A DNA stretch of 37,285 nucleotides from Microcaldota archaeon (GTDB lineage Archaea; Micrarchaeota; Micrarchaeia; Anstonellales; Anstonellaceae): the NCBI GenBank assembly GCA_026396415.1, contig JAPLWX010000010.1, forward strand, positions 1 through 37,285. Direction: 5' to 3'. The notes under the pieces are model-generated. The model was not told the origin of the DNA, did no database searches, and saw only the letters and a program-made list of their open reading frames with translations. Of the stretch, positions 22,819 through 31,035 are shown one piece after another (position 1 is the stretch's first letter; every line of letters starts with the position of its first letter). A program made the translations under genes and the position numbers.

Positions 22819-23870
22819 TCACATCTCGCAGACCATGCCATCATATGCCATCTTCACCTCAAGCTGCTTGCCCCTGTTTTCCTTTTTCCTGACCTGGCTT
22901 GCAGCAAACCCTTTGGCGCGCGATAGCAGCTTGGCCAGGCCAAAGTCGTCCCTTGACGGCTCGTGGTGCCCGAGCACCAGGGTTTTCACATTGGCTGCAA
23001 GCGCAGTGCACACCCCCCATTCGTATGTGCTGTGCCCCCAGTTTATCCTTTTCGGGTATTCCTCTGGCAAGTACTGCGCATCATAGTAGAGCATGTCTGC
23101 ATTTTGTGCCGCTTGCAGCAAGACAGGGTTTAGTGCATCCCCGTGCTCGTTGTCGGTTGCGAAAACAAATGCCTTGCCATCGGTTTTTATTTGGTATCCG
23201 AATGCGCCGTTTGGATGCCGGACCGGGAATGCTGCCACATATGCAGCCCCCACCTGCACTGGGGAAAAAAACTGCGCAGGCAATTCGCGAAACACGACTT
23301 CGCTGGGCAGCACCTGGAACTCGATTGGAAAATTCGGGTGGCGCTGCTGCGTCTTCATTGTATCCTGAATGGCTGTAGGCGCACAGCCATGCTCGTAGAA
23401 AAACATCCTGGTCTTTGGCACGTATGCAGGCGCAAAGAACGGGAAGCCCTGCACATGGTCCCAGTGGACATGGGACAGGAAAAAATGCAGCTCGTCATTG
23501 TGCCGCGCATCTGACGATAATGGGTTGAACCCTTTTTCCCTTTTTGCGCAGTCTTGCCCCAGCCTTCGGGCTCCGCTGCCAGCATCCAACACAATTAAGG
23601 GCGACCCTCGCACTTGCACCTCTATGCAGGTGGAATCGCCCTTGTAAGTCCCCAGAACTCGAATGGGCAGGATTTCAGCAGCCGCTCTGCTTTTTTCGCG
23701 TCAAACTTGCCTTTTCCGCAAAACGCGCTGAAATCTTTGTGCTTTGAGAAGTATCTAATGAACGCCAGCTGTTTTTTCATTATGTCCTCTGAGGATGAAG
23801 GAGCAGGAATGCTCCCAGATGCTCCCCTGAAGATTATCCGCATGGATGGCGGGGCGTTCGTTTTTTTCAT
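22819..23870 (-). CDS. Metallo-beta-lactamase-fold hydrolase, frameshifted near residue 73
   Basis: The main frame (22819-23619) carries LDAGSG, the metal-binding HVHWDH and a late GHHEP, but lacks the first strand of the fold. That part is found in another frame just upstream: it begins at the ATG 23870 or 23843 with FRGASGSIPAP and runs to CPFEFWG, while the main frame reads TYKGDSTCIEV before its first GTG. Family members have a continuous PFS...TYGGNTTCVEV here, so one base is missing from the run of four Cs at 23650-23653. A restored protein is about 350 residues. This may be a homopolymer error, a recent mutation or programmed frameshifting. A TTTAAATTC element near 23906 would drive the full gene. 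Confidence 0.75.
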
Positions 23871-23946
23871 TTTATCACATTTGCAACTGCAATTATCCAC
23901 AGAGATGAATTTAAACGCGCGTAACAAAAATGAGATAAAATAAGAG

Positions 23947-24020
23947 GGCCAGGGCCGAGATTTGAACTCGGGCGAAGAGCTCCACAAGCTCCCATGCTAC
24001 CAGGCTACATCACCTTGGCC
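23947..24020 (-). tRNA. trnH: tRNA-His (GTG)
   Basis: The minus strand folds into a cloverleaf: anticodon loop TTGTGGA with anticodon GTG at 23983-23985, D loop AGCCTGGTA, T stem CCGAG/CTCGG with loop TTCAAAT. The encoded extra 5' G pairs with C73, the identity element of histidine tRNA. The acceptor stem has one A-C mismatch at pair 5-68. CCA is not encoded. No intron is seen. Confidence 0.93.
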
Positions 24021-24074
24021 ACTAGCAGTCATTTGGGGGCATCCATATAAAAAAGATTGGTTAAAGGCAATGTC

Positions 24075-25196
24075 ATGCTCAAGCGCCTGTACACCATTAA
24101 CTTCATAGACGCATTCATTGTTGGCGCAATGACGGTGCTCGTGCCGCTCCTCATGCTTGACCGCGGCATAGGCATTGCGACGATAGGCATTGTGTTCGCG
24201 GTGGCGCCACTTGCAAAGGCCGCGGTGAGGCTGGTGGGGGCGGGAATGGCAGATTCCCTTGGCGACAGGGTGGTCTACATTCTTTTCTCCGCCTTCAATT
24301 TCCTCCAGTCTGCCGCTTACATGGTCTCCACCACTGCAACTGGCTTTGCGGCCGGGAAGCTCCTTGACGGCGCGCGCGAGTCCACCCTCTGGTCAGTTGT
24401 GAGGCCGAGCCTGATGGCTGCCTCCCCTGAAAAAAAGCACTTTGCCTTCGTGGACCTTCTTTCAGGCAGGTATGTATACAATGCGATAGGCAGCCTTGCA
24501 GTGGGCGCGCTTTTCGCATTCGGGGGCTTTGAGCTTCCATTGGCTGCAATGGTCGCCCTCTCCGCTTACATAGTATTCTCTTCGATGAAGCTCAAGGACT
24601 TCCACAAGCCAATCGCCAGGGCGAAACTATCCGACTTCACGCCTTTGGGCAGGAGCCGCAAGTTCTATGAGATTGCCGGTGCATTCACAATAGGAAGCGC
24701 GCTTTACAGCGCATCGTTCTACATGCTGCTGCCGCTTTACTTCAGCATGCAGGGATTCACGCTTGGGGAAATCGGCATGTTCTATGCCGTGTATTTCCTG
24801 ATAATCGGCGCCGTGCTGCACCTGCTCTCGCACCACAGGATTGGGACTGCAAGGGCTGCGGCGGGAGGCGTGGCAATTTACTGCATCGGGCTTGCAGGCG
24901 TGGTGGCCGCCCCGCATGCGCTCATCCCTGCATTCTTCCTGCTCATGGCATTCGGGGACGCCGGGCTGGCAATGCTTTGGGAAGAGCTGAACTACATCGG
25001 CGGGAGGGAAAGCCGCAAGCGCGCAACCGACCTCTCGCTCCTTGTCACCCCCAGCTATTTCGGCAACGTGGTATCCATGGTGGCCTGCGGCGCAATTGCC
25101 GCGGCATTCGGCTTTGCCCCTGTATTTGCCCTGCTTGCCCTGTCCGAGATCATCTTCGGGGCGTGGTGCATGCGCCTTGCCTCGATGGAAGATTAA
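24075..25196 (+). CDS. Major facilitator superfamily transporter
   Basis: The 373-residue protein consists almost entirely of hydrophobic helices, about 11 or 12, with a central charged loop around residue 175-200 (KDFHKPIARAKLSDFTPLGRSRKFYE). An MFS-like GxxADxxGxR motif appears as GAGMADSLGDRVVY near residue 60. Substrate cannot be predicted. The ATG at 24075 lies 26 bases past a CATATAAAA element near 24044-24052 and is probably leaderless; an upstream in-frame TTG at 24057 overlaps that promoter. It runs divergently from the tRNA-His gene. Confidence 0.82.
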   Translation: MLKRLYTINFIDAFIVGAMTVLVPLLMLDRGIGIATIGIVFAVAPLAKAAVRLVGAGMADSLGDRVVYILFSAFNFLQSAAYMVSTTATGFAAGKLLDGARESTLWSVVRPSLMAASPEKKHFAFVDLLSGRYVYNAIGSLAVGALFAFGGFELPLAAMVALSAYIVFSSMKLKDFHKPIARAKLSDFTPLGRSRKFYEIAGAFTIGSALYSASFYMLLPLYFSMQGFTLGEIGMFYAVYFLIIGAVLHLLSHHRIGTARAAAGGVAIYCIGLAGVVAAPHALIPAFFLLMAFGDAGLAMLWEELNYIGGRESRKRATDLSLLVTPSYFGNVVSMVACGAIAAAFGFAPVFALLALSEIIFGAWCMRLASMED

Positions 25197-25247
25197 GCTT
25201 CAATCCGGGCGTTTGGGTGTGCATAATTAGGAAGAAGTGTAGGAAGC

Positions 25248-25255
25248 TATATAAA
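25248..25255 (+). promoter_or_regulatory. TATA box for the 66-aa gene and its leader
   Basis: TATATAAA predicts transcription starting near 25272-25276, giving a leader of about 85 bases before the ATG at 25358. This is far longer than at most genes in the window, and the leader is foldable. Confidence 0.55.
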
Positions 25256-25271
25256 TTGGAACAACCACATA

Positions 25272-25319
25272 ATGACTGCGCCTTTTGCAGAACTGTTTCT
25301 GCCAGAGCATTTGCTCTAA
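25272..25319 (+). CDS. Possible 15-codon leader peptide
   Basis: An ATG close to the predicted transcription start opens a 15-codon frame ending TAA at 25317-25319, which lies inside the second of two overlapping hairpins. If translated as a leaderless frame, ribosomes moving through it would melt one hairpin. There is no independent evidence of translation. Confidence 0.25.
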   Translation: MTAPFAELFLPEHLL

Positions 25320-25324
25320 CAGAA
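25287..25324 (+). promoter_or_regulatory. Two mutually exclusive leader hairpins
   Basis: Hairpin A pairs GCAGAA (25287-25292) with TTCTGC (25297-25302). Hairpin B pairs TTCTG (25297-25301) with CAGAA (25320-25324) and AGAGCA with TGCTCT inside. The two share TTCTG and cannot form together, as in attenuators and riboswitches. No known ligand-binding core is recognised. Confidence 0.4.
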
Positions 25325-25357
25325 GGAGTTTGCTGCGATTGGCAATGGAGTGGGAGC

Positions 25358-25558
25358 ATGACAGCCGAAACAAAAAATGAGATAATGAATGCGTGGCACA
25401 GCTACCTTTCAAACATGCAAAGGCGCCACAAGAAGAACGAGGGCAGCACTGCCCAGGACGAGGACTACCGCATGGCCTTCAAGGAGGGAGTGGTGAACCA
25501 CGATTCCCTTTCCAAGAAGGAAAAGGTCGAGCTCCTCTCCTACATGGGAATGGCCTGA
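25358..25558 (+). CDS. Small helical protein, 66 aa
   Basis: The product is short, charged and probably all-helical (MTAETKNEIMNAWHSYLSNM, then KEKVELLSYMGMA), without cysteines or membrane segments. No family is recognised. The ATG has GGAG seven bases upstream. The frame stays open far upstream, inside the transporter gene, but that extension lacks start signals and is the result of GC-rich codon structure. The unusual foldable leader suggests regulated expression. Confidence 0.6.
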   Translation: MTAETKNEIMNAWHSYLSNMQRRHKKNEGSTAQDEDYRMAFKEGVVNHDSLSKKEKVELLSYMGMA

Positions 25559-25614
25559 ACGCCCCTTTGTTTTGCGGACAATGAAGCGCGCCCAGTTTCC
25601 AAAAGCAGCGCAAG

Positions 25615-25712
25615 CCCTAGGCAATGCAAATGCCTTGGGGCATCAGAGTCAAGTCACAGTAGCATCCTCGATGCTCTGCAGCCTTATCGTCGAGCAGCCA
25701 CCCTTGACTCTG
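25615..25712. ncRNA. Structured RNA candidate: 10-bp stem enclosing a three-way junction
   Basis: CAGAGTCAAG (25644-25653) pairs perfectly with CTTGACTCTG (25703-25712). Inside are AGCATC-CTC-GATGCT (25661-25675) and a weaker hairpin closed by CTGC/GCAG (25676-25697). A further hairpin, CCC-T-AGGCA with TGCCT-T-GGG, lies at 25615-25639. On the minus strand an AT-rich region around 25740-25758 could be its promoter. I cannot match it to 5S rRNA, tRNA, SRP RNA, RNase P RNA or a known riboswitch. Confidence 0.45.
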
Positions 25713-25779
25713 TAGGGCGCTCTACCCGTTATTGTTTACATTAAATAGAATTAAATACCTTTTGTCTTAATATTTTAAC

Positions 25780-27162
25780 ATGCTTTCCAAAGACGACGTA
25801 ACCGCCCTCCTCTCCCAGGAGGAAGGCTCCAGGCTGGAGTTCAAGAAGTCAGCTCATTTCAATGAGAGTGTTGGCAGGTCAGTCTGCGCTTTTGCCAATT
25901 CAGGCGGCGGGCTTTTGGTTCTGGGAGTGGAAAGGACAGATGGCAAAACAGCCGTGGCCGGGATTGCCAAGGATGAGGCATATCAGAAAATGGCCGCCAT
26001 CCTGCCGTTGCTTGAGCCAAGGCCAACCGTCACTTATGAGGAACACACTGTAGAGGGCAAACATGTCCTAATAGCCAACGTCACCGCCCTGCCCATAGAC
26101 CAGGTTTGCTTCTTCGAGAAAGGGGTTTATGTCCGCCAAGGCTCGGTCAACGTGGAAATCCGCAAGCACGAGCTGGTTGGCTTCCTCCGGGCACGCGGCA
26201 TAATCTCATTCGAGGAAAACCGCTCCCCAGCCAAACTTTTGGATCTTGATAAACAGAAGGTCAGCAAGCACGTGGCACAGCGGACTGGAAAGCCTGCAGA
26301 TATTGACGGGATGCCCACCGAGACTCTTTTGCAGAGCTTGGGGGTCGCCAATAGCGTTGGGGAGTTCTACATCAAGAATGCCGGGGTACTATCATTCGCC
26401 AAGGACGTTTCGCGCTTCTTTTCAAACACCGAAATTCGCGTAGTCAAATACAAGGGACGCACTGCCACGCTGGAGGCCCGCGAATCCGACCAGAGGTTCA
26501 TCGACACCGCCCCGGAGCTTCTGGAGAAGGCATTCAAGGCCATCCGGGAGAAGGCCGGCTTTTCGGCTCGCGTGGTGGATGGGAAACGGGTCGAGATGCC
26601 TATGGTCCCGGACATGGCGCTGCGCGAAACCCTCACAAACGCAGTCGGCCACCGTGACTATTTCGACCCGAACGGAATCCTGGTCGAGATATTCGACGAC
26701 CGCATCCAAATCACCAGCCCTGGAACGCTGCTCCCAGGACAGACTCTCAAGAACTTCGCTGACATCCGCCGCCACCGCAATCCCGTTCTCCATCGCATCC
26801 TCAATGATGCCGGCTGGGGCGAAGGCTTGAATCTGGGCGTGCGGGCGATATACCGCATCATGCGCCAGAACGGCCTTCCGGACCCGGTTTTCGATGATTT
26901 GGGCGGGTTCTTCCGGGTTGTCCTCTATGGCTCGCTTTCAGACCGCGTATCAAAGCCCTATGGCCAGATTAGCGAGATGCAGCAGAAAGCATTGGCTTAT
27001 CTGGAAAAGCACGAAACGCTCACAGCTCCGGCTTATGCCAAATTGATTGGCTACTCGCACCCGACTGCAATCCGTTATCTTAATGATTTGGTGGCACAGG
27101 GAATACTGAAGAGGCTGGGAAGTTACCGATCATCAAGATATGTCAAGGACAAGAAAGGTTAA
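25780..27162 (+). CDS. Schlafen/AlbA_2-domain protein with GHKL-like and winged-helix domains
   Basis: The N-terminal 130 residues form an AlbA_2 (Schlafen-type) domain (GSRLEFKKS, ANSGGGLLVLGVE, VYVRQGS). A central region resembles the HATPase_c_4 domain of these proteins (MALRETLTNAVGHRDY, VEIFDDRIQITSPGTL, NPVLHRILNDAGWGEGLN). The last 70 residues are a winged helix (SHPTAIRYLNDLVAQGILKRLG). Such proteins are usually annotated as transcriptional regulators or RecG-like; some Schlafen-type proteins cleave RNA in defence. An ATTAAATA element about 25 bases upstream suggests a leaderless message. It lies immediately before the AT-rich island and may be part of the same accessory region. Confidence 0.8.
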   Translation: MLSKDDVTALLSQEEGSRLEFKKSAHFNESVGRSVCAFANSGGGLLVLGVERTDGKTAVAGIAKDEAYQKMAAILPLLEPRPTVTYEEHTVEGKHVLIANVTALPIDQVCFFEKGVYVRQGSVNVEIRKHELVGFLRARGIISFEENRSPAKLLDLDKQKVSKHVAQRTGKPADIDGMPTETLLQSLGVANSVGEFYIKNAGVLSFAKDVSRFFSNTEIRVVKYKGRTATLEARESDQRFIDTAPELLEKAFKAIREKAGFSARVVDGKRVEMPMVPDMALRETLTNAVGHRDYFDPNGILVEIFDDRIQITSPGTLLPGQTLKNFADIRRHRNPVLHRILNDAGWGEGLNLGVRAIYRIMRQNGLPDPVFDDLGGFFRVVLYGSLSDRVSKPYGQISEMQQKALAYLEKHETLTAPAYAKLIGYSHPTAIRYLNDLVAQGILKRLGSYRSSRYVKDKKG

Positions 27163-27310
27163 AGTATTAAATGAAAAGTAGTTTAATATAAGTTTATTCA
27201 AAATTTACGATAGTTTAGTATGGTTTAGTATTATACGACGTGAAAAGTTGATAAGGTTTAGATTTCGATTGACGGTCCAAAGTATTAAAAAATACTAATC
27301 GGTCATATTT
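27163..27310. promoter_or_regulatory. AT-rich boundary and promoter region of the defence island
   Basis: Composition changes sharply to AT-rich here. The stretch holds several TTTAGTAT/AGTATTAAA-like words and a perfect inverted repeat AGTATT-AAAA-AATACT at 27281-27296. The latter is itself a TATA element about 25 bases before the methyltransferase start, so a protein bound there would block transcription. Confidence 0.5.
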
Positions 27311-28165
27311 ATGATGGATATTAAGAACCAGATTTTTTACGGGGATTCCGCTGATATATTGACGAAATACCCTTCGAATTCGGTGGACCTTATTGTTACG
27401 TCCCCACCCTATTCAAATAGACGAAAGCGTTCTTATGGAGGCATAAGTCCTGACAGATATGTAGAGTGGTTTTTGCCGATTAGTAAGGAATTATATCGCA
27501 TATTGAAACAAGATGGTTCCTTCGTTCTGAATATTAAAGAAGGAGCAAATGGGGAGCGAGAAATCTACGTGCTTGAACTGATTTTGGCTCTGCGTAAGCA
27601 AGGATGGTACTGGACCGAGGAATATATCTGGTATAAAACCACATGCATGCCAGGCAAATGGCCAAATCGGTTCAGAGACGCGTGGGAGCGCTGCTTGCAA
27701 TTTACTAAAGGAAGGAAATTTCGTATGAACCAGCGCGCAGTTAAGATACCTATTGGAAACTGGGCAAAGAAGAGGATGAAGAATCTCTCAGAAAATGACA
27801 CAGTGAGAACAGCTTCAGCTACAAATAGTGGATTTGGGCGAAAAGTAGAAAATTGGGCGAATAAGCGCACAGTATACCCAGATAACGTCTTAAAAATCGC
27901 ACCAGTATGCAAGAACCACAATCACAGTGCAGTTTACCCAAAAGAACTGCCCGCGTGGTTTATCAAACTGTTTTCAAAACGAGGGGGAATAGTTCTAGAT
28001 CCATTTATCGGCTCTGGAACCACCGCAATTGCAGCGGTTGAATTGGACCGCCATTATTCCGGGGTTGAATTGAATAAAACGTATTACCAAATAGCGAAAA
28101 AAAATGTTCAAAATGCTTTGCACACTAAAGCAGCATCAATTTCGACTATCAAAGCTCCTCGATGA
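27311..28165 (+). CDS. DNA methyltransferase, beta class (N4-cytosine or N6-adenine)
   Basis: The catalytic motif TSPPY is at residues 30-34 and the AdoMet-binding motif DPFIGSGTT at 230-238. This order defines beta-class amino-methyltransferases; TSPPY is most usual for N4-cytosine enzymes, but N6-adenine cannot be excluded. The 284-residue length is normal for a stand-alone enzyme with a target-recognition segment in the middle (residues 110-205). Its natural role would be to protect host DNA from the nuclease encoded opposite. Its 3' end overlaps that of the nuclease gene by 17 bases. Codon use and AT content differ from core genes, indicating acquisition. Starts ATG at 27311 or 27314. Confidence 0.88.
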   Translation: MMDIKNQIFYGDSADILTKYPSNSVDLIVTSPPYSNRRKRSYGGISPDRYVEWFLPISKELYRILKQDGSFVLNIKEGANGEREIYVLELILALRKQGWYWTEEYIWYKTTCMPGKWPNRFRDAWERCLQFTKGRKFRMNQRAVKIPIGNWAKKRMKNLSENDTVRTASATNSGFGRKVENWANKRTVYPDNVLKIAPVCKNHNHSAVYPKELPAWFIKLFSKRGGIVLDPFIGSGTTAIAAVELDRHYSGVELNKTYYQIAKKNVQNALHTKAASISTIKAPR

Positions 28166-29129
28166 GAACACCCTGTGGCGTAATCTTGTATTTAGGATTA
28201 CTGAGAACAGTATCTACTGGGTTCTGGAATAAGACTGGTGTATTCGTTGCTGTTCGCGTCTTTTTGTTAATTCCACCGATAAAATAAATCCAATATTTCT
28301 CTTTGAGATTCTTAGCCACCTTTATTTCATTATCACTCATATAGAATCGAGTCTTGGAACTTTTTGCGCCTTTAACCTCAATGAAACGGTCGTGAACCAT
28401 GCCCCTACTTTCTCCATCAAAGGATGCTATATCGTATCCTGCATCCGGCCGCAGTTTGCTAATATGGCTGATACATGAACATTCGACCTTTCCTCCAGCA
28501 GTTCTGACCCGCTCTTTTTCGTGTGCCAACATCAGTTCTTCTGCGATTTCACCAATTTCCTTTCGCTCAGCAAGATATTCTTCGAGTGCTTTTGGAGTCC
28601 AACCTTTTCCTTCAGCCAACAAATTAGCCACAGCATCCACATATTCTGATTTAACTTCCAATATTGACGGGAGACGATTTAGCAATTCAAGTTGAATGAG
28701 ATGCTCAATAATTAATGGATCGCCCTTCATAGGTAAACTGTCGACATCTGACCAGCGGAATGTTTGCGCATCATATACTTTTGTGAAGCATCCCAGTATC
28801 TCTATTGTGGCATTGCAGTAACGTCCTGAAAAATAATGTTTTCGGATTAACATTCGTTTTTGGTCACTCGTCAATTCATAGGATTTCTCAGGGTTCAAAT
28901 CCAAAAATTCTTTCCCAGACTCAGAAACTGTTATTCTATCATCTTTCGATGAGAGAAACTCTAATGATTCTGCGAATTGAATTGACAAATAATGGTCAGG
29001 CAAAACACTATCGATTACAATTGTTTCACATTGCTGAACAACAGACGCCTGAGTTACTGATTCGCTAGGAGGAGCAATTGCGGTAGCGGCAAGAAGTACA
29101 CGGTTTAACTCCGCAAGACGAATGATCAT
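28149..29129 (-). CDS. DUF3883-type PD-(D/E)XK nuclease, 326 aa
   Basis: The C-terminal 130 residues match the DUF3883 pattern: GEIAEELMLAHEKERV, then AGYDIASFD and RFIEVKGAKSSKTRFYMSDNEIKVA. The D...EVK arrangement is a PD-(D/E)XK nuclease core. The N-terminal 190 residues are helical, and could bind DNA or contact the helicase. DUF3883 domains are frequent in restriction and defence genes. The start codon directly follows the helicase stop (TAAATG), so the two are translationally coupled. It is the last gene of the three-gene operon. I infer that it cuts unmodified DNA located by the helicase. Confidence 0.75.
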   Translation of the reverse strand: MIIRLAELNRVLLAATAIAPPSESVTQASVVQQCETIVIDSVLPDHYLSIQFAESLEFLSSKDDRITVSESGKEFLDLNPEKSYELTSDQKRMLIRKHYFSGRYCNATIEILGCFTKVYDAQTFRWSDVDSLPMKGDPLIIEHLIQLELLNRLPSILEVKSEYVDAVANLLAEGKGWTPKALEEYLAERKEIGEIAEELMLAHEKERVRTAGGKVECSCISHISKLRPDAGYDIASFDGESRGMVHDRFIEVKGAKSSKTRFYMSDNEIKVAKNLKEKYWIYFIGGINKKTRTATNTPVLFQNPVDTVLSNPKYKITPQGVLIEEL

Positions 29130-31031
29130 TTAATCTTGCCCCAACTCCTTCTTAAGCCCGGTTAGGACAGCTGCGAAATCTTTTTCTTCGTCAATTTCTT
29201 CGCTGAAGGCAGATTCGTCAACATCCAAATCAAGCACGCTGAAATCCTCATCGAGAATTCTTAGCATTCTGTTCTGCTTTTCCTCTAATCGGCTGTCAAT
29301 TATTTCATCAATTGTATTCTTCGATAGGAATATCCAATAATGAACGTGATCGTTCTCTCCAAGGCCAACACGGTGGATACGATCCAATGATTGCATATAG
29401 TGTGCGCCGTTAAATGTGCGATCAACATAGATTGCATGCATGCAGATTTTATGAAGTGAAATGGACTCTGCGCATGCTCCCGGATTAACAATAAGCAATT
29501 TGCGCGAGTCGATAGTCTTAAAATCGCGAATAATTCTCTCGCGGTTAATTTCTTCATCTTCTTTATCATCCTTTGGGATTCCACCATGAATTATCATAGG
29601 ATTTAAATCCGCTAAAGAATTCCTTAATGTTTCGATGTTATGAACAAAACTAGTCCATACAACAACTTTCTCCCCCTTTTCAGATACAAGAGTTCGAACA
29701 AGTTTCTCAACTGCAAGTAGTTTTTTTGGTTTTTCATAACTTGAGTAGCGATCAATTATTTCCATGATAGAAAGACCAGATGCTTCCAAAGGAGGGATTT
29801 GAAATTCAGGTGAATTTTCCTTTAATAGACTCGGATTACTAGCCGCTTGTAGTAGCCGAACCATTCGAGCCTTACGCCACGGTCTCAGTTTTACGCGGTC
29901 TTCCGGAGCATGGACGACATCCGACAAAACTTTTGTTGCCAATGCACGATATATAGTTGATTGGTACGGGCTTAGTTCCACCGAGATTCTATGAAACTGT
30001 GGAATCGGTAGCCCTAAATCGCGTTTATGTATTCTCCAATAAAGTGGACCCAAATCTCTCCGAACTTGTTCTTCTAATGCCGTTGGATTCTTGTCAAATT
30101 GATACCTGAACTGTTCCCGTTCTCCTAAAATAGTCTCATTGGGCCATAAAAAAGCTATTTGACTCCATATATCCTGAATGGAGTTTGGAATTGGAGTGCC
30201 AGTTAAAATTACCCTTCTCTTTGCAAAGGGTGCCAAGGACAAGACGACATCGGCCCATCTGCCTCCCTCTATTCGTTTGATGTTATGAGATTCGTCCAAT
30301 ACTAACATAGCTTTCGATTGCCGTAATAAGGCCTCTAAATCTTGCTGGTCATTGGCTGCCATTTGATACGAGAGCAAAACTAAATCGGCGTTTGCCGCGT
30401 CTCGAAATAACCCGGGTCGGCTCGTTTTGCTTCCACTGATTCTTACTGTGTTTGGTTTTTTGCCAAAACAGGCTTCATATTCATCTTCCCAAGGCATAAA
30501 ACACGCACGAGGTCCGATTACAACAAGGCGATCAATCTCGTGGTTTTCTCTTAATATTGCATATGCAGCTAGAACAATGGATGTTTTTCCACTGCCAGGA
30601 ACTGAGAAATTTGCAGCTCCGTCTAATCCAGATAAATGTGCCACAGCTGGAATCTGGTATAATTTTAATGGACGTTTGAATCCTGGAACCGTTAGGGTAG
30701 CGACACGGTTTTTCTTTAACTCGGAACCGATTTCTTTGGATCTTTCAAACCGATGATGCTCATCTTCAACGTCCATGGCTAGCTTTGATGCTCTTTCGTC
30801 GAGTTCAAAACTGATCCCTTTTTCACGCAAGTATTGTAAGGTTTCTTGGAGTTTTTTATGTACATTAGAACCTGCGTCTATGTAAAGCGCGGAAGTCCCT
30901 TCATCACGCTGGAATCCAAGTATGTTGACAAAATATATTCTGTGTTGCCAGCCTAATATGGGCGAATCTTTTTCTGCGGTTAATTGTATTATACCGTTAA
31001 CTACTGAAATTCTTACGACTTCCGTGCCCAT
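29130..31031 (-). CDS. SNF2-type superfamily 2 helicase/translocase, 633 aa
   Basis: The SF2 motifs appear in order: Walker A SVPGSGKTS near residue 140, DESH box LVLDESHNIK near 245, ILTGTPIPNS (motif III), VVWTSF (motif IV), VNPGACAESISL (motif V) and SLDRIHRVG (motif VI). The arrangement is SNF2-like, so it probably moves along double-stranded DNA rather than unwinding it. The first 110 residues have no recognised fold and may bind a partner. The last 50 residues are very acidic. The gene lies four bases after the ParB-like gene and abuts the nuclease gene. In comparable ATP-dependent restriction systems such as CglI/NgoAVII, a separate helicase-like subunit drives cleavage. Confidence 0.87.
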   Translation of the reverse strand: MGTEVVRISVVNGIIQLTAEKDSPILGWQHRIYFVNILGFQRDEGTSALYIDAGSNVHKKLQETLQYLREKGISFELDERASKLAMDVEDEHHRFERSKEIGSELKKNRVATLTVPGFKRPLKLYQIPAVAHLSGLDGAANFSVPGSGKTSIVLAAYAILRENHEIDRLVVIGPRACFMPWEDEYEACFGKKPNTVRISGSKTSRPGLFRDAANADLVLLSYQMAANDQQDLEALLRQSKAMLVLDESHNIKRIEGGRWADVVLSLAPFAKRRVILTGTPIPNSIQDIWSQIAFLWPNETILGEREQFRYQFDKNPTALEEQVRRDLGPLYWRIHKRDLGLPIPQFHRISVELSPYQSTIYRALATKVLSDVVHAPEDRVKLRPWRKARMVRLLQAASNPSLLKENSPEFQIPPLEASGLSIMEIIDRYSSYEKPKKLLAVEKLVRTLVSEKGEKVVVWTSFVHNIETLRNSLADLNPMIIHGGIPKDDKEDEEINRERIIRDFKTIDSRKLLIVNPGACAESISLHKICMHAIYVDRTFNGAHYMQSLDRIHRVGLGENDHVHYWIFLSKNTIDEIIDSRLEEKQNRMLRILDEDFSVLDLDVDESAFSEEIDEEKDFAAVLTGLKKELGQD

Positions 31032-31035
31032 AGTA

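Noticed and set aside
24977-25357. N-terminal extension of the 66-aa protein into the transporter gene
   Set aside because: The extension overlaps a clear MFS gene in another frame and lacks start signals; GC-rich genes leave such frames open.
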